From assembly GCA_003170035.1 (NCBI GenBank), contig PMZX01000159.1:1-5420 (forward strand): a DNA stretch of 5,420 bases, given 5' to 3'. The notes beneath the pieces are model-generated. The model was not told where the DNA came from, made no database searches, and was given only the letters and a program-made list of their open reading frames with translations. Position numbers and translations under genes: made by a program. This stretch comes from Myxococcales bacterium (GTDB taxonomy: Bacteria; Myxococcota_A; Polyangia; Fen-1088). Shown in pieces: positions 1 to 5,420 of this stretch (position 1 is the first letter of the stretch; every line of letters begins with the position of its first letter).

Positions 1-201
1 ACGCAGGCGACTGCTCTGTTTAGCCTTGCGCGGCCACGCTGGAGCACATCGTACCTGGTTATCGGAGAGGCCTATTCCTGGTTTCTGCATCGCTTCGGAG
101 AGGAAGCCGCTCGATCGTTCCGGGGGTTCGCGGACAAGCTCGACGGCCCGGTCGACGGACTTTCACCTGAGTCTCAAGGGCGCGGAAGTGGCGCCTCGCC
201 A
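1..201 (+). other. Region beyond the operon; possible C-terminal part of a gene entering from the left
   Basis: No gene can be called with confidence here. The + frame beginning at base 1 has no stop until 391-393, and up to about position 170 it reads like protein, with segments such as STSYLVIGEAYSWFLHRFGE and AARSFRGFADKLDG. A hand count of the first 53 codons gives a coding-like order of GC content (third position above first above second), but the contrast is weak. Beyond about 200 this frame runs antisense to the well-supported lipoprotein gene, so a genuine convergent gene would need a long 3' overlap or a frameshift to one of the nearby stops (TGA 168-170 in frame 3, TAG 203-205 in frame 2). 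No family was recognised. The minus strand here shows no credible continuation of the operon. Confidence 0.2.
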
Positions 202-203
202 CT
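187..203 (-). terminator. Hairpin at the lipoprotein stop codon, possible terminator
   Basis: AGTGGCG (187-193) and CGCCACT (197-203) form a perfect 7-bp stem around the 3-base loop CCT. The stem overlaps the TAG stop (204-202) of the minus-strand lipoprotein gene, a sensible place for the 3' end of its transcript. No T-tract follows on either strand, so it is not a classic intrinsic terminator. It could protect the 3' end of the mRNA, help a Rho-dependent stop, or be chance. Confidence 0.3.
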
Positions 204-2181
204 AGTTCACCGGAAAGTATACGGCCCTGACCCCACTGTAGCTGCCACTTCCATCGGTCATACCTATCAGGTAGTCGCCGACCCAGCCAGCCTGCGGGCT
301 CGCCATCTGCCACAGGTTCAAGGTTGTCGACGGAGAGGGAGGGGGCACAGTCGAAGCTGCCTCCACAACGGGCGCAATTGGGTTCGCCAATGAATAGGCA
401 GCGGCTAATGCATTACTGCCGCTGGTTCCCAAGGAGAAGAGCCTGCCATTCTTCGTTATGGTTTCCCCAGTGGACGCCACGGTTCCCACGATGGTTGGGG
501 TTGTCGGGTTGGCAACATTTATGACCTTCATATGAACAACGCCACTGGCATAGGTGGAAACATTCATATAGAGGTATGACCCTATCTTGACCGGCCACTC
601 CCAAGCTTCCTCGCTGCCTGTCGACACGGAACCGGCCAGGGTCACTGCCGCCAGGTTGGAAAGGTCATAGATGTTGAGCACGAAAGCCTGTCGACAGGGC
701 ATATACAGGTAGTGCCCATCGATCGTCATGCCGGCATCGCCGCCGTCCACCATCCAGGGGGTTGACCACTCGCTGAACTTCTTCGGTGCATCGGGGTTGC
801 TGATGTCTATGACGTAGACCTTGTTTTGGGCGTAATCCTGCACGAGCAGATAGCCCGAATAGATGAGCAAATTGCTCCACCGCGAGACGAGTGAAAGAGC
901 CGTTTGCAGCTGCAAAGAGCCGCGAACGGACGGGCTGGCCGGGTTGCTGACATCGACACCGAACAGGGACGTGGCATAGCCGTATCCACAGCACGACGAT
1001 CTCACGATCCACACGATGTTGTTATGGATTGCATGAGCGGCGAGTTGCGAGTCGCTGTATCCATGGCTGACGGATCCCAGTATCGTGGGGCTCAGTGGAT
1101 TGCTGACGTCCAGGACCTTCAAGCTTGTGTCTGCCGCTACGGTTATGTAGGCCTTGGTTCCATCCAGCACCAGGCTGGTAGCCCCCAGGTAAATATCCGT
1201 GGCCGCGGTGGGAAGTAGGTATGGCAGCGTGTCGCCGGCGCCATCGACGGAAAGATCCGGCTGAGCGTCAGGGACGTCCGGCAACCCGGCATCGTGGACG
1301 GGAAGATCCGGCTGAGCGTCAGGGGCGTCTGGCAGCCCGCCATCGACGGGAAGATCCGGCTGAGCGTCAGGGGCGTCTGGCGGCCCGGCATCGCCGACGG
1401 GAAGATCCGGCTGAGCGTCAGAAGCCTCAGGCAGCCCGGCATCGCCGGAGCCTCCCATCCCGCTGCCCCCGGTTCCGCCGGTCGAGCCTGTGGTCCCGCC
1501 AGCTCCCCCGCTACCGCTCGTTCCACCGGTGTCGGCCTCTTTTCCGGCGTCGCGGCCGCCGCTGTCGGGCGCGAAAGCCGGCCCATCCGCTGGCTTGTCA
1601 GCCGCGCTGTCGCCTATCTGTGCGTCCTCCGCCATGGCATCCACTGCAACGGTCTCTGCTCCGCCGCGATCTGCTGCCACACCATCCACACCACCGTCGA
1701 GTCTCGGGCCCGCGCCGGCGTCAGGAGGCGACGGCAAGGCCTTGGGGTCGTAGACCGGGAGGGTTCTCGGATCGACGTCCAGTTGATTGCAGAGCCCGCT
1801 GGGACAGGCGCGACCGAGGAACAGCGTCAGCACCCTTCTTTCGCCATGAAGGAAGGACACGATCGCCTTCTGCGAGACGACAGGCTTGGGGCTGTTTCCC
1901 AGAAACCCGCTCGCCGTGACCGCGAACGACAGGTCCTGATTGTCGGGTGGCACCAGCGCCAGGACGACCAGCGGCTTGGTCTTGTCCGTCGCGTTGCCCG
2001 TCGTCAGCGGGAATGAACCAGTACGCGAAGAGGTCGGGCCGGTTACGTCAATGTGGATGCTGTCAATCTCGGTCGGAACTGTGAGATCGCTCCACACCGC
2101 GACCACGATCTGAGTGTTCTTTTCGCTCGAACAGGCGGCGAGGCCAGCAAGCAGACTCACCATCCGCAAGACACGGCGCAT
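202..2181 (-). CDS. LVIVD-repeat (beta-propeller) lipoprotein with long repetitive acidic linker
   Basis: This 659-residue protein is predicted to be exported and lipid-anchored. The chosen ATG (2181-2179) gives MRRVLRMVSLLAGLAAC, a type II signal peptide with lipobox LAAC and lipidated Cys17. An upstream in-frame ATG at 2307 would put 42 non-signal-like residues in front and overlap the preceding gene, so it was rejected. GGGAG (2197-2193) lies 11 bases before the start. Residues 18-150 form a beta-rich domain ending in the Cys pair CPSGLC (126-131). Residues 153-318 are a low-complexity linker: acidic, then Gly-rich (219-248), then four 16-17-residue repeats (247-315). Residues 328-659 carry about six or seven blade-like repeats with the DVSNP..P signature at the blade ends (DVSNPLSP, DVSNPASP, DISNPDAP, NVANPTTP), typical of LVIVD repeats, which are thought to build propellers. 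No catalytic motif is visible. Its ligand is unknown, and a surface adhesion or binding role is inference. The gene sits 2 bases after the TPR gene. Confidence 0.88.
   Translation of the reverse strand: MRRVLRMVSLLAGLAACSSEKNTQIVVAVWSDLTVPTEIDSIHIDVTGPTSSRTGSFPLTTGNATDKTKPLVVLALVPPDNQDLSFAVTASGFLGNSPKPVVSQKAIVSFLHGERRVLTLFLGRACPSGLCNQLDVDPRTLPVYDPKALPSPPDAGAGPRLDGGVDGVAADRGGAETVAVDAMAEDAQIGDSAADKPADGPAFAPDSGGRDAGKEADTGGTSGSGGAGGTTGSTGGTGGSGMGGSGDAGLPEASDAQPDLPVGDAGPPDAPDAQPDLPVDGGLPDAPDAQPDLPVHDAGLPDVPDAQPDLSVDGAGDTLPYLLPTAATDIYLGATSLVLDGTKAYITVAADTSLKVLDVSNPLSPTILGSVSHGYSDSQLAAHAIHNNIVWIVRSSCCGYGYATSLFGVDVSNPASPSVRGSLQLQTALSLVSRWSNLLIYSGYLLVQDYAQNKVYVIDISNPDAPKKFSEWSTPWMVDGGDAGMTIDGHYLYMPCRQAFVLNIYDLSNLAAVTLAGSVSTGSEEAWEWPVKIGSYLYMNVSTYASGVVHMKVINVANPTTPTIVGTVASTGETITKNGRLFSLGTSGSNALAAAYSLANPIAPVVEAASTVPPPSPSTTLNLWQMASPQAGWVGDYLIGMTDGSGSYSGVRAVYFPVN
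1237..1443 (-). repeat. Four in-frame tandem repeats in the lipoprotein linker (51/48/51-bp spacing)
   Basis: Four near-identical units encode residues 247-315 of the lipoprotein, each on the pattern DAGLPDAPDAQPDLPV with 16 or 17 residues. On the + strand the shared core AAGATCCGGCTGAGCGTCAG starts at 1252, 1303, 1351 and 1402, giving spacings of 51, 48 and 51 bases; the alternation comes from one extra codon (Gly or His) after every other unit. The outermost copies are the most diverged at the protein level (DVPDAQPDLSV and EASDAQPDLPV), the middle ones the most alike. All spacings are multiples of three, so gain or loss of units would change linker length without breaking the frame. Confidence 0.9.
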
Positions 2182-2183
2182 GG

Positions 2184-2918
2184 CTACTTGATCTCCCAGC
2201 AGTTGAGGCCTGTCCCGCTGCAAGAACTGCTCGACCGGTGAGTCAAAAGCAGCGCGGTCACAGTGCCCGCTGCCACAACAGCGCCAATGCCGGTCCAGAA
2301 CCACCACTTCTTGTACATTGGCTGATCGATGCTGGTTTGCTCGGAAGCCACGGGCAAAGAGGTCAGAGCAGTCGTGGAATCAACCGGCGGCGGGACCGGG
2401 ATGGGCGTAGCGGACAGGGGCGCGGCGCCGATCGAGCCGGCGGCCGGTGTTTCCGCCAGCGGGAGAACGGGTGTTGTCGCGGGCTCGGCAGGCGCGGGCT
2501 CCTTGGCAGGAACTGTCTCGGGCGGCGCGATGGGCGCGGTTTCTTTCTTGTCCTCCAGCTTGCGCTTGATCTCCTCGACGAACTTCTCTGCGGTGTTGCG
2601 GTTTGGGGCATCCGCGCTCGCGTTGCGCAGGAAGGCGCGATACCGCTCCAATGCCTGATTCAGCTTGCCGTCCATTCGGTAGCATTGGGCGATGTTGAAC
2701 AAGACGCCCGGATCCTGTATCAGCGTGTAGGCGGCCTCGAAGTGGGCGGCCGCTTCCTGGTAGCGCCCGAGGTCGTAGGCGGTGGTGCCCCGGCGCCATT
2801 CACTTCGTGCGGCGTCCTTGTCCGCTTCGGTCTTCGCGCCAGCCTGGTCGGCCGCTGCATGCGCGGTGGGAACCCAGCTCATGGCTTGGAACAAGGCTAC
2901 GACAACGACGAAACGCAT
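2184..2918 (-). CDS. Secreted TPR protein with Pro/Ala linker and C-terminal membrane anchor
   Basis: This 244-residue protein is predicted to be a membrane-anchored scaffold facing the periplasm. The ATG at 2918-2916 was chosen because it opens directly on a signal peptide (MRFVVVVALFQAMSW, then AHA at 19-21 as the likely cleavage site). An in-frame ATG at 3050 would add 44 residues of non-signal-like sequence. Residues 41-74 and about 72-103 form two TPR-like helix pairs, with the hallmark pattern A.dlGrYqEAa.hFE and then NIaqCYrmdGkl.qAlerYr. A charged helix (110-126) follows, then a Pro/Ala-rich linker (127-198) and a transmembrane segment (205-226) preceded by MYKKWWFW. The short tail has two Cys. 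TPRs bind proteins, and no enzyme motif is present. The linker may span the periplasm or peptidoglycan. It ends 2 bases before the lipoprotein start, which suggests coupled translation. The partner is unknown; the lipoprotein is an obvious candidate. Confidence 0.87.
   Translation of the reverse strand: MRFVVVVALFQAMSWVPTAHAAADQAGAKTEADKDAARSEWRRGTTAYDLGRYQEAAAHFEAAYTLIQDPGVLFNIAQCYRMDGKLNQALERYRAFLRNASADAPNRNTAEKFVEEIKRKLEDKKETAPIAPPETVPAKEPAPAEPATTPVLPLAETPAAGSIGAAPLSATPIPVPPPVDSTTALTSLPVASEQTSIDQPMYKKWWFWTGIGAVVAAGTVTALLLTHRSSSSCSGTGLNCWEIK
2193..2197 (-). promoter_or_regulatory. Shine-Dalgarno of the lipoprotein gene, inside the TPR gene
   Basis: GGGAG on the minus strand lies 11 bases before the ATG at 2181, within the last codons of the TPR gene. 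It supports the 2181 start over the upstream in-frame ATG at 2307. Together with the 2-base gap between the TPR stop (TAG, 2186-2184) and this start it points to translational coupling. Confidence 0.5.
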
Positions 2919-2927
2919 GACGCTCGT

Positions 2928-2933
2928 AGTATA
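2928..2933 (-). promoter_or_regulatory. Possible -10 box (TATACT) for the TPR-lipoprotein operon
   Basis: TATACT on the minus strand is a good match to the sigma70 -10 element and ends 9 bases before the TPR start codon. Initiation from it would begin about at the ATG, giving a leaderless transcript. This fits the lack of a convincing Shine-Dalgarno before that ATG. No clear -35 hexamer lies at the right distance upstream, so the call is weak, and the real promoter may lie further up in the 466-base spacer. Confidence 0.22.
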
Positions 2934-3079
2934 CCTGAAAGGCGGCGCGTGGCGCGGATCTTCGAAGACGCTGGCGCAAAGAAGTTGGAACGGCACTGGG
3001 ATAGCCTGACGAGCGCTTGCGTGATGGTGACGGCCCATGAGATTCGGCAAGGACGGAACCGGGCTCGGGTTGGTGGGTA

Positions 3080-3091
3080 TATTCTAGAATA
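3080..3091. promoter_or_regulatory. 12-bp perfect palindrome, possible operator
   Basis: TATTCTAGAATA is a perfect palindrome in an AT-rich island of the spacer. Because of the symmetry both strands carry TAGAAT, a five-out-of-six match to the -10 consensus. No matching -35 elements were found in either direction. A binding site for a dimeric regulator of the two divergent units is possible. It also coincides with the beginning of the open frame of the possible gene remnant, so it may have no regulatory role. Confidence 0.25.
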
Positions 3092-3315
3092 GCAAATACT
3101 CCGCGAGCGGCCTCGCACTTGGGTTCAATGCAGGCGCTTTCATTCCTGTAGACCCAATTGCGATAGGCGGGCTTGTCAGCTACTCCATTCGGAGTTTTTC
3201 AAGCATCTGTACCAGTTCCCCGGGCGGAACCGGAAACCAGTGCGGCGATGTTTCCAGCAGCGCCGGCTTCCCTGCTGGCGCCACCTTCGACCTCTCGGGC
3301 GCGGTGCTCTTCTGA
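3088..3315 (+). pseudogene. Possible C-terminal remnant of an outer-membrane-like protein
   Basis: The + frame between the stops at 3085-3087 (TAG) and 3313-3315 (TGA) encodes 75 residues that look like real secreted protein: Gly/Ser-rich, low in charge, with two Cys framing a Ser/Gly-rich loop (ICTSSPGGTGNQC) and a final strand FDLSGAVLF ending in Phe. In that strand every second residue from the end (F, V, G, L, F) is compatible with an outward-facing beta-strand, as in outer-membrane barrels with a C-terminal aromatic residue. Codon third positions become GC-rich toward the end (about 73% over the last 44 codons by hand count). No ATG, GTG or TTG lies in the frame until GTG at 3304, so it cannot be an intact gene. 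It may be a decayed or truncated gene whose 5' part is lost; chance is not excluded, since an open stretch of this length is not rare. Confidence 0.3.
3182..3199 (+). terminator. Small hairpin followed by five T's
   Basis: ACTCC (3182-3186) and GGAGT (3191-3195) pair around the loop ATTC, and the stem runs straight into a T-tract on the + strand. The form is that of an intrinsic terminator, but the 5-bp stem is weak. It would act on + strand transcription entering the GT-C gene from upstream, either as an attenuator in a long leader or as insulation. It lies inside the possible remnant's reading frame, so coincidence is likely. Confidence 0.2.
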
Positions 3316-3370
3316 CGGCGCGGCACCGGCAAGAAACGACACTTCCATGATGCCTACGCGCCGTTGTGGT

Positions 3371-3376
3371 AGAAGG
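3371..3376 (+). promoter_or_regulatory. Shine-Dalgarno that fixes the TTG start of the GT-C gene
   Basis: AGAAGG lies 8 bases upstream of TTG 3385, ideal spacing, and just after the in-frame stop TAG 3370-3372, so the start cannot lie further upstream. The later in-frame candidates GTG 3457 and ATG 3496 would cut into or remove the first membrane segment. Confidence 0.6.
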
Positions 3377-3384
3377 TTTCCGTC

Positions 3385-5420
3385 TTGCAGTGGTTTCCGC
3401 TCATACGGCGTTTCGCGGGGCGTTTCCGGCCGCGCAACCGGTGGTCGGCCTTCCTGGTGGCTGTCTTTGCGGCGGTGTCGGTCGTGTATGTCACCATGGA
3501 CATACCGCCTGTGTTCACCGCCCGTCCCGTCGCCCACGGCGACGGCGTGTACTACTTCGTCTATCTGCGCTCTCTTGTCTACGACGGCGACCTGGATTTC
3601 GCCAATGACTACGCCATCATTGGAAATCCCCATGGGATGCCCCGGAACAGCAAGACCGGGCACTTCGAGAACGGCACGGGGATAGGGGTTGCGATTTTCC
3701 AGCTGCCCCTCGGGTTCGTGGCGAGGGCAGCGGTCCCTGTCGCCCGGTGGCTTGGCCTCACCGACGAGCCCTCGAATGGTGGAGGCCTGCTGTTCCAGAG
3801 GATTACTCAATTCAGTAGCGTGGTGTGGGGCTTTCTGACCGTGGTCCTGGGCTTCCGTCTGGCGGCCGGTATCGTCCCTTTGCGCCCGGCGCTTCTGGGA
3901 GCCATGGGCACGCTCTTCGCCACGCCTCTGCTCTGGTACATGCTTCGGCAGCCGAGCTACTCGCACGCCACCGACGCATTTGTTGGTGCTGCTTTCATCT
4001 ACTACTGGTGGAAGACCGAAGGCACCACGACGTGGCGACGCTGGTTCATTCTCGGTCTGCTGCTCGGCCTGGCGGCGCTGGTTCGTCCGCAGAACGTGGT
4101 GTACGGGTTGGCGGCTTTCCTGGAATGGATGGGCTTGACCGTGCACGCCCTGCGCGACAACGGCGTACCTCGCGCACGCCGTCTCGGTTTGTTGGTTGGT
4201 CTTGGCGCCTGTCTGGTCGCTGGTCTGGCGCTGGCTTTCGCCCCACAGATGTACGCCTGGCGGTACATGTTTGGGACGTTCTTCACGATACCGCAGGGCT
4301 CTGACTACCTGCTCTGGGGATCAAGCCGTCCCTGGTCGGCTCTCTTTTCGACCCGCTTCGGTCTTTTCGCGTGGCACCCCTTGGCCTATCTCGGCTCACT
4401 GGGGCTGCTCTGGCCGGTGCTGCGCCGAGGAACTGACCCGCGGCTGCGCCGTATGCTCGTCATCGGCCTCGCGACCTATTTGCTCCAGATCTATGTCAAC
4501 GGCGCCGCCTACGACTGGTGGGGCCATTGGTCGTTCGGCGGGCGGCGTTTTGTGGGGCAGGCAATCTTCTATTGTTTGGGCCTGGCCATCGCCCTGCACG
4601 CCCTGGGCACGTGGCTTGAGCGTCGCGCCGCGCTTCTGGTCCGGGCGATTCCGTCGGTCGTGGTTGTGATCTTCGGGCTGCTCAATCTGTCGCTCATGGA
4701 CGACTACCTCTTTTCTCGAGCCCGCCACGAGTACCCGCAGTCGATGAAGCCCATCTGGAAGTCGGCGGTCGACAAGGCCATCGATGGTGTGTACGCGATC
4801 ACCGGGAACTGGGGTTCGATCCCGGACAATTGGCGTTTTGCCTTCAAGGCCGGTGTTTCGCCCGAGCGCTATGACGTGGCTGCGGCTTCCGATCTCGATC
4901 CTTTTCTGAACGGAACCACCACCTTTTCACTGACCTCCGATGTGCACGCGATGGCCGGTTTTGGCGACCCCAGCAACTACAAGAATCACCCCTGTCGCTG
5001 GATCCAGGGCAGGCGTGGGTCGTGGGTCTTTGCTTCGCGTCGTTCCCTGGCTTTGCAAGGCACCATTGAGTTGGCCGCTGCCCACGAGCACACGCGCGTT
5101 CGCATGCGCGTGAATGGACGCGCGGTTCTTGTCGCCGACATTGGATCGGACTGGACGGTCTACTCGTTTACGCTGCCCGAGGAGCTTGTGAGCGCCGGCG
5201 TGGTCTTTGTCACCGTCGAGCAGGATCTACCCGCGCCCGGCTCCTTCCCTGTGGGGCAGACGGGTCATTCTCTTCCGTACGAGGTGTGGGTGGAAAGTGC
5301 GGGCTATCTCTTCGGCAACCGCGCGTCGCTTCGGCTTGATGACCGGACCACGTCGTTCTCGGGGCGGGGTCTCACCCTGGTTGTGCTGGACGAACAAGCG
5401 CCCAAGGTTCGCGCGACATA
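3385..5420 (+). CDS. GT-C (family 39-like) membrane glycosyltransferase, 3' end not closed in window
   Basis: An open frame of 678 codons runs from TTG 3385 to the window edge, and the last two bases (TA) could begin the stop. The protein has a basic N-terminus (RRFAGRFRPRNRW), about 11-12 hydrophobic segments between residues 20 and 440, and an extracytoplasmic C-terminal part of over 230 residues. The first loop holds HGDGVYYFVYLRSLVYDGDL and then DFANDY. Asp53 and the following acidic residues sit where GT-C enzymes keep catalytic or metal-binding acids. Other marks are LVRPQN (232-237), SSRPW (313-317) and WWGHWSFGGRRFVG (378-391); a W..G.SFG.R-type motif is what I recall from family-39-like bacterial proteins. 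Such enzymes move a sugar from polyprenyl phosphate onto lipid, glycan or protein at the outer face of the inner membrane; the acceptor here is unknown. Residues 505-678 look like beta-strands, perhaps a carbohydrate-binding-like domain. GT-C membership is likely; activity is inferred. Confidence 0.85.
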   Translation, partial: MQWFPLIRRFAGRFRPRNRWSAFLVAVFAAVSVVYVTMDIPPVFTARPVAHGDGVYYFVYLRSLVYDGDLDFANDYAIIGNPHGMPRNSKTGHFENGTGIGVAIFQLPLGFVARAAVPVARWLGLTDEPSNGGGLLFQRITQFSSVVWGFLTVVLGFRLAAGIVPLRPALLGAMGTLFATPLLWYMLRQPSYSHATDAFVGAAFIYYWWKTEGTTTWRRWFILGLLLGLAALVRPQNVVYGLAAFLEWMGLTVHALRDNGVPRARRLGLLVGLGACLVAGLALAFAPQMYAWRYMFGTFFTIPQGSDYLLWGSSRPWSALFSTRFGLFAWHPLAYLGSLGLLWPVLRRGTDPRLRRMLVIGLATYLLQIYVNGAAYDWWGHWSFGGRRFVGQAIFYCLGLAIALHALGTWLERRAALLVRAIPSVVVVIFGLLNLSLMDDYLFSRARHEYPQSMKPIWKSAVDKAIDGVYAITGNWGSIPDNWRFAFKAGVSPERYDVAAASDLDPFLNGTTTFSLTSDVHAMAGFGDPSNYKNHPCRWIQGRRGSWVFASRRSLALQGTIELAAAHEHTRVRMRVNGRAVLVADIGSDWTVYSFTLPEELVSAGVVFVTVEQDLPAPGSFPVGQTGHSLPYEVWVESAGYLFGNRASLRLDDRTTSFSGRGLTLVVLDEQAPKVRAT

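Larger units (their letters stand above)
2919..3384. other. Spacer between the divergent genes
   Basis: This 466-base stretch separates the minus-strand TPR gene from the plus-strand GT-C gene and must hold the promoters of both. Besides the gene remnant, palindrome and hairpins listed separately, it contains a 10-bp palindrome TCTTCGAAGA (2959-2968), a TTGGGT/ACCCAA inverted repeat (3119-3124 and 3152-3157), a 7-bp CCAGCAG/CTGCTGG repeat (3254-3260 and 3272-3278) and CGGTGC/GCACCG (3302-3307 and 3323-3328). None is diagnostic. No full sigma70 or sigma54 promoter could be assigned to either gene, and no tRNA or known riboswitch was recognised. Confidence 0.5.

Noticed and set aside
1221..2016. 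Two long + strand open frames (1221-1919 and 1294-2016) with repeated protein motifs
   Set aside because: They are the complement of the lipoprotein's repeat linker and N-terminal domain. The tandem DNA repeat has no stops in several frames, which makes all of them long. The translations are Arg-rich without domain features.
2182..2307. N-terminal extension of the lipoprotein to the ATG at 2307
   Set aside because: It would overlap the TPR gene by over 100 bases and place 42 residues before a clear lipoprotein signal peptide.
2919..3050. N-terminal extension of the TPR protein to the ATG at 3050
   Set aside because: The extra 44 residues are not signal-like and would bury a good signal peptide that begins at 2918.
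2238..3092. A 284-codon + strand open frame
   Set aside because: It lies opposite the TPR gene, whose minus frame has a signal peptide, TPR motifs and a membrane anchor. The Gly/Arg-rich translation has no recognisable features.
3119..3157. TTGGGT/ACCCAA inverted repeat with an inner CAGG/CCTG stem, considered as a structured RNA or tRNA-like element
   Set aside because: The stems are short and separated by unpaired bases, no cloverleaf or known riboswitch core is present, and the region overlaps the possible gene remnant.
3212..3233. CCAGTTCC/GGAACCGG hairpin with one mismatch
   Set aside because: No T-tract and no link to a start or stop codon. Such stems are frequent by chance in GC-rich DNA.
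3173..3685. A + strand open frame (170 codons, TTG start) overlapping the start of the GT-C gene
   Set aside because: Third codon positions are only about half GC and the translation is a Ser/Arg/Pro mixture without domain features. It overlaps two better frames: the possible remnant and the GT-C gene.
3199..4146. A 315-codon open frame on the minus strand
   Set aside because: It is antisense to the GT-C gene and its translation is rich in Arg, Gln, Glu and His with no hydrophobic pattern, as expected for the complement of a membrane-protein gene. The + frame has membrane segments, a good ribosome site and recognisable motifs.

Overview
The window looks like chromosomal DNA from a GC-rich, Gram-negative delta-proteobacterial lineage, most likely a myxobacterium (Myxococcota). 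This rests on family style, not on any search: a lipoprotein with a long Asp/Ala/Pro- and Gly-rich linker carrying LVIVD-type propeller repeats, and a secreted TPR protein with a Pro/Ala linker and a Trp-rich C-terminal membrane segment. Both architectures are common in that group.

Layout. Positions 1-201 hold no certain gene. There is a weakly protein-like + frame that enters the window from the left, and a 7-bp hairpin at the stop codon of the next gene. Positions 202-2918 (minus strand) are a compact two-gene unit read right to left. First comes a periplasmic TPR protein with a C-terminal membrane anchor (2918-2184). Two bases later follows a lipoprotein (2181-202) made of an N-terminal beta domain, a repetitive acidic linker and a C-terminal beta-propeller. 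Positions 2919-3384 separate this unit from a divergent gene. This spacer holds a possible remnant of an outer-membrane-like protein (3088-3315), a 12-bp palindrome and several small hairpins. Positions 3385-5420 (plus strand) are one large multi-pass membrane protein of the GT-C (family 39-like) glycosyltransferase type with a C-terminal extracytoplasmic domain. It starts at TTG with a good Shine-Dalgarno sequence and is still open at the window edge. The last two bases are TA, so a stop codon may lie exactly across the boundary.

How the genes relate. The TPR protein and the lipoprotein are probably co-transcribed and translationally coupled, and both should act in the cell envelope: one as an anchored scaffold, the other as a lipid-anchored, possibly surface-exposed propeller. 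The divergent GT-C protein would act in the inner membrane using a polyprenyl-phosphate sugar donor. A functional link between the two sides is possible but nothing in the sequence proves it. I saw no RNA genes, CRISPR arrays, insertion sequences or phage genes. I also did not find a clear new defence or biosynthetic system. The most unusual items are the tandem-repeat linker, the GT-C protein with its uncharacterised C-terminal domain, and the possible gene remnant between the divergent genes.
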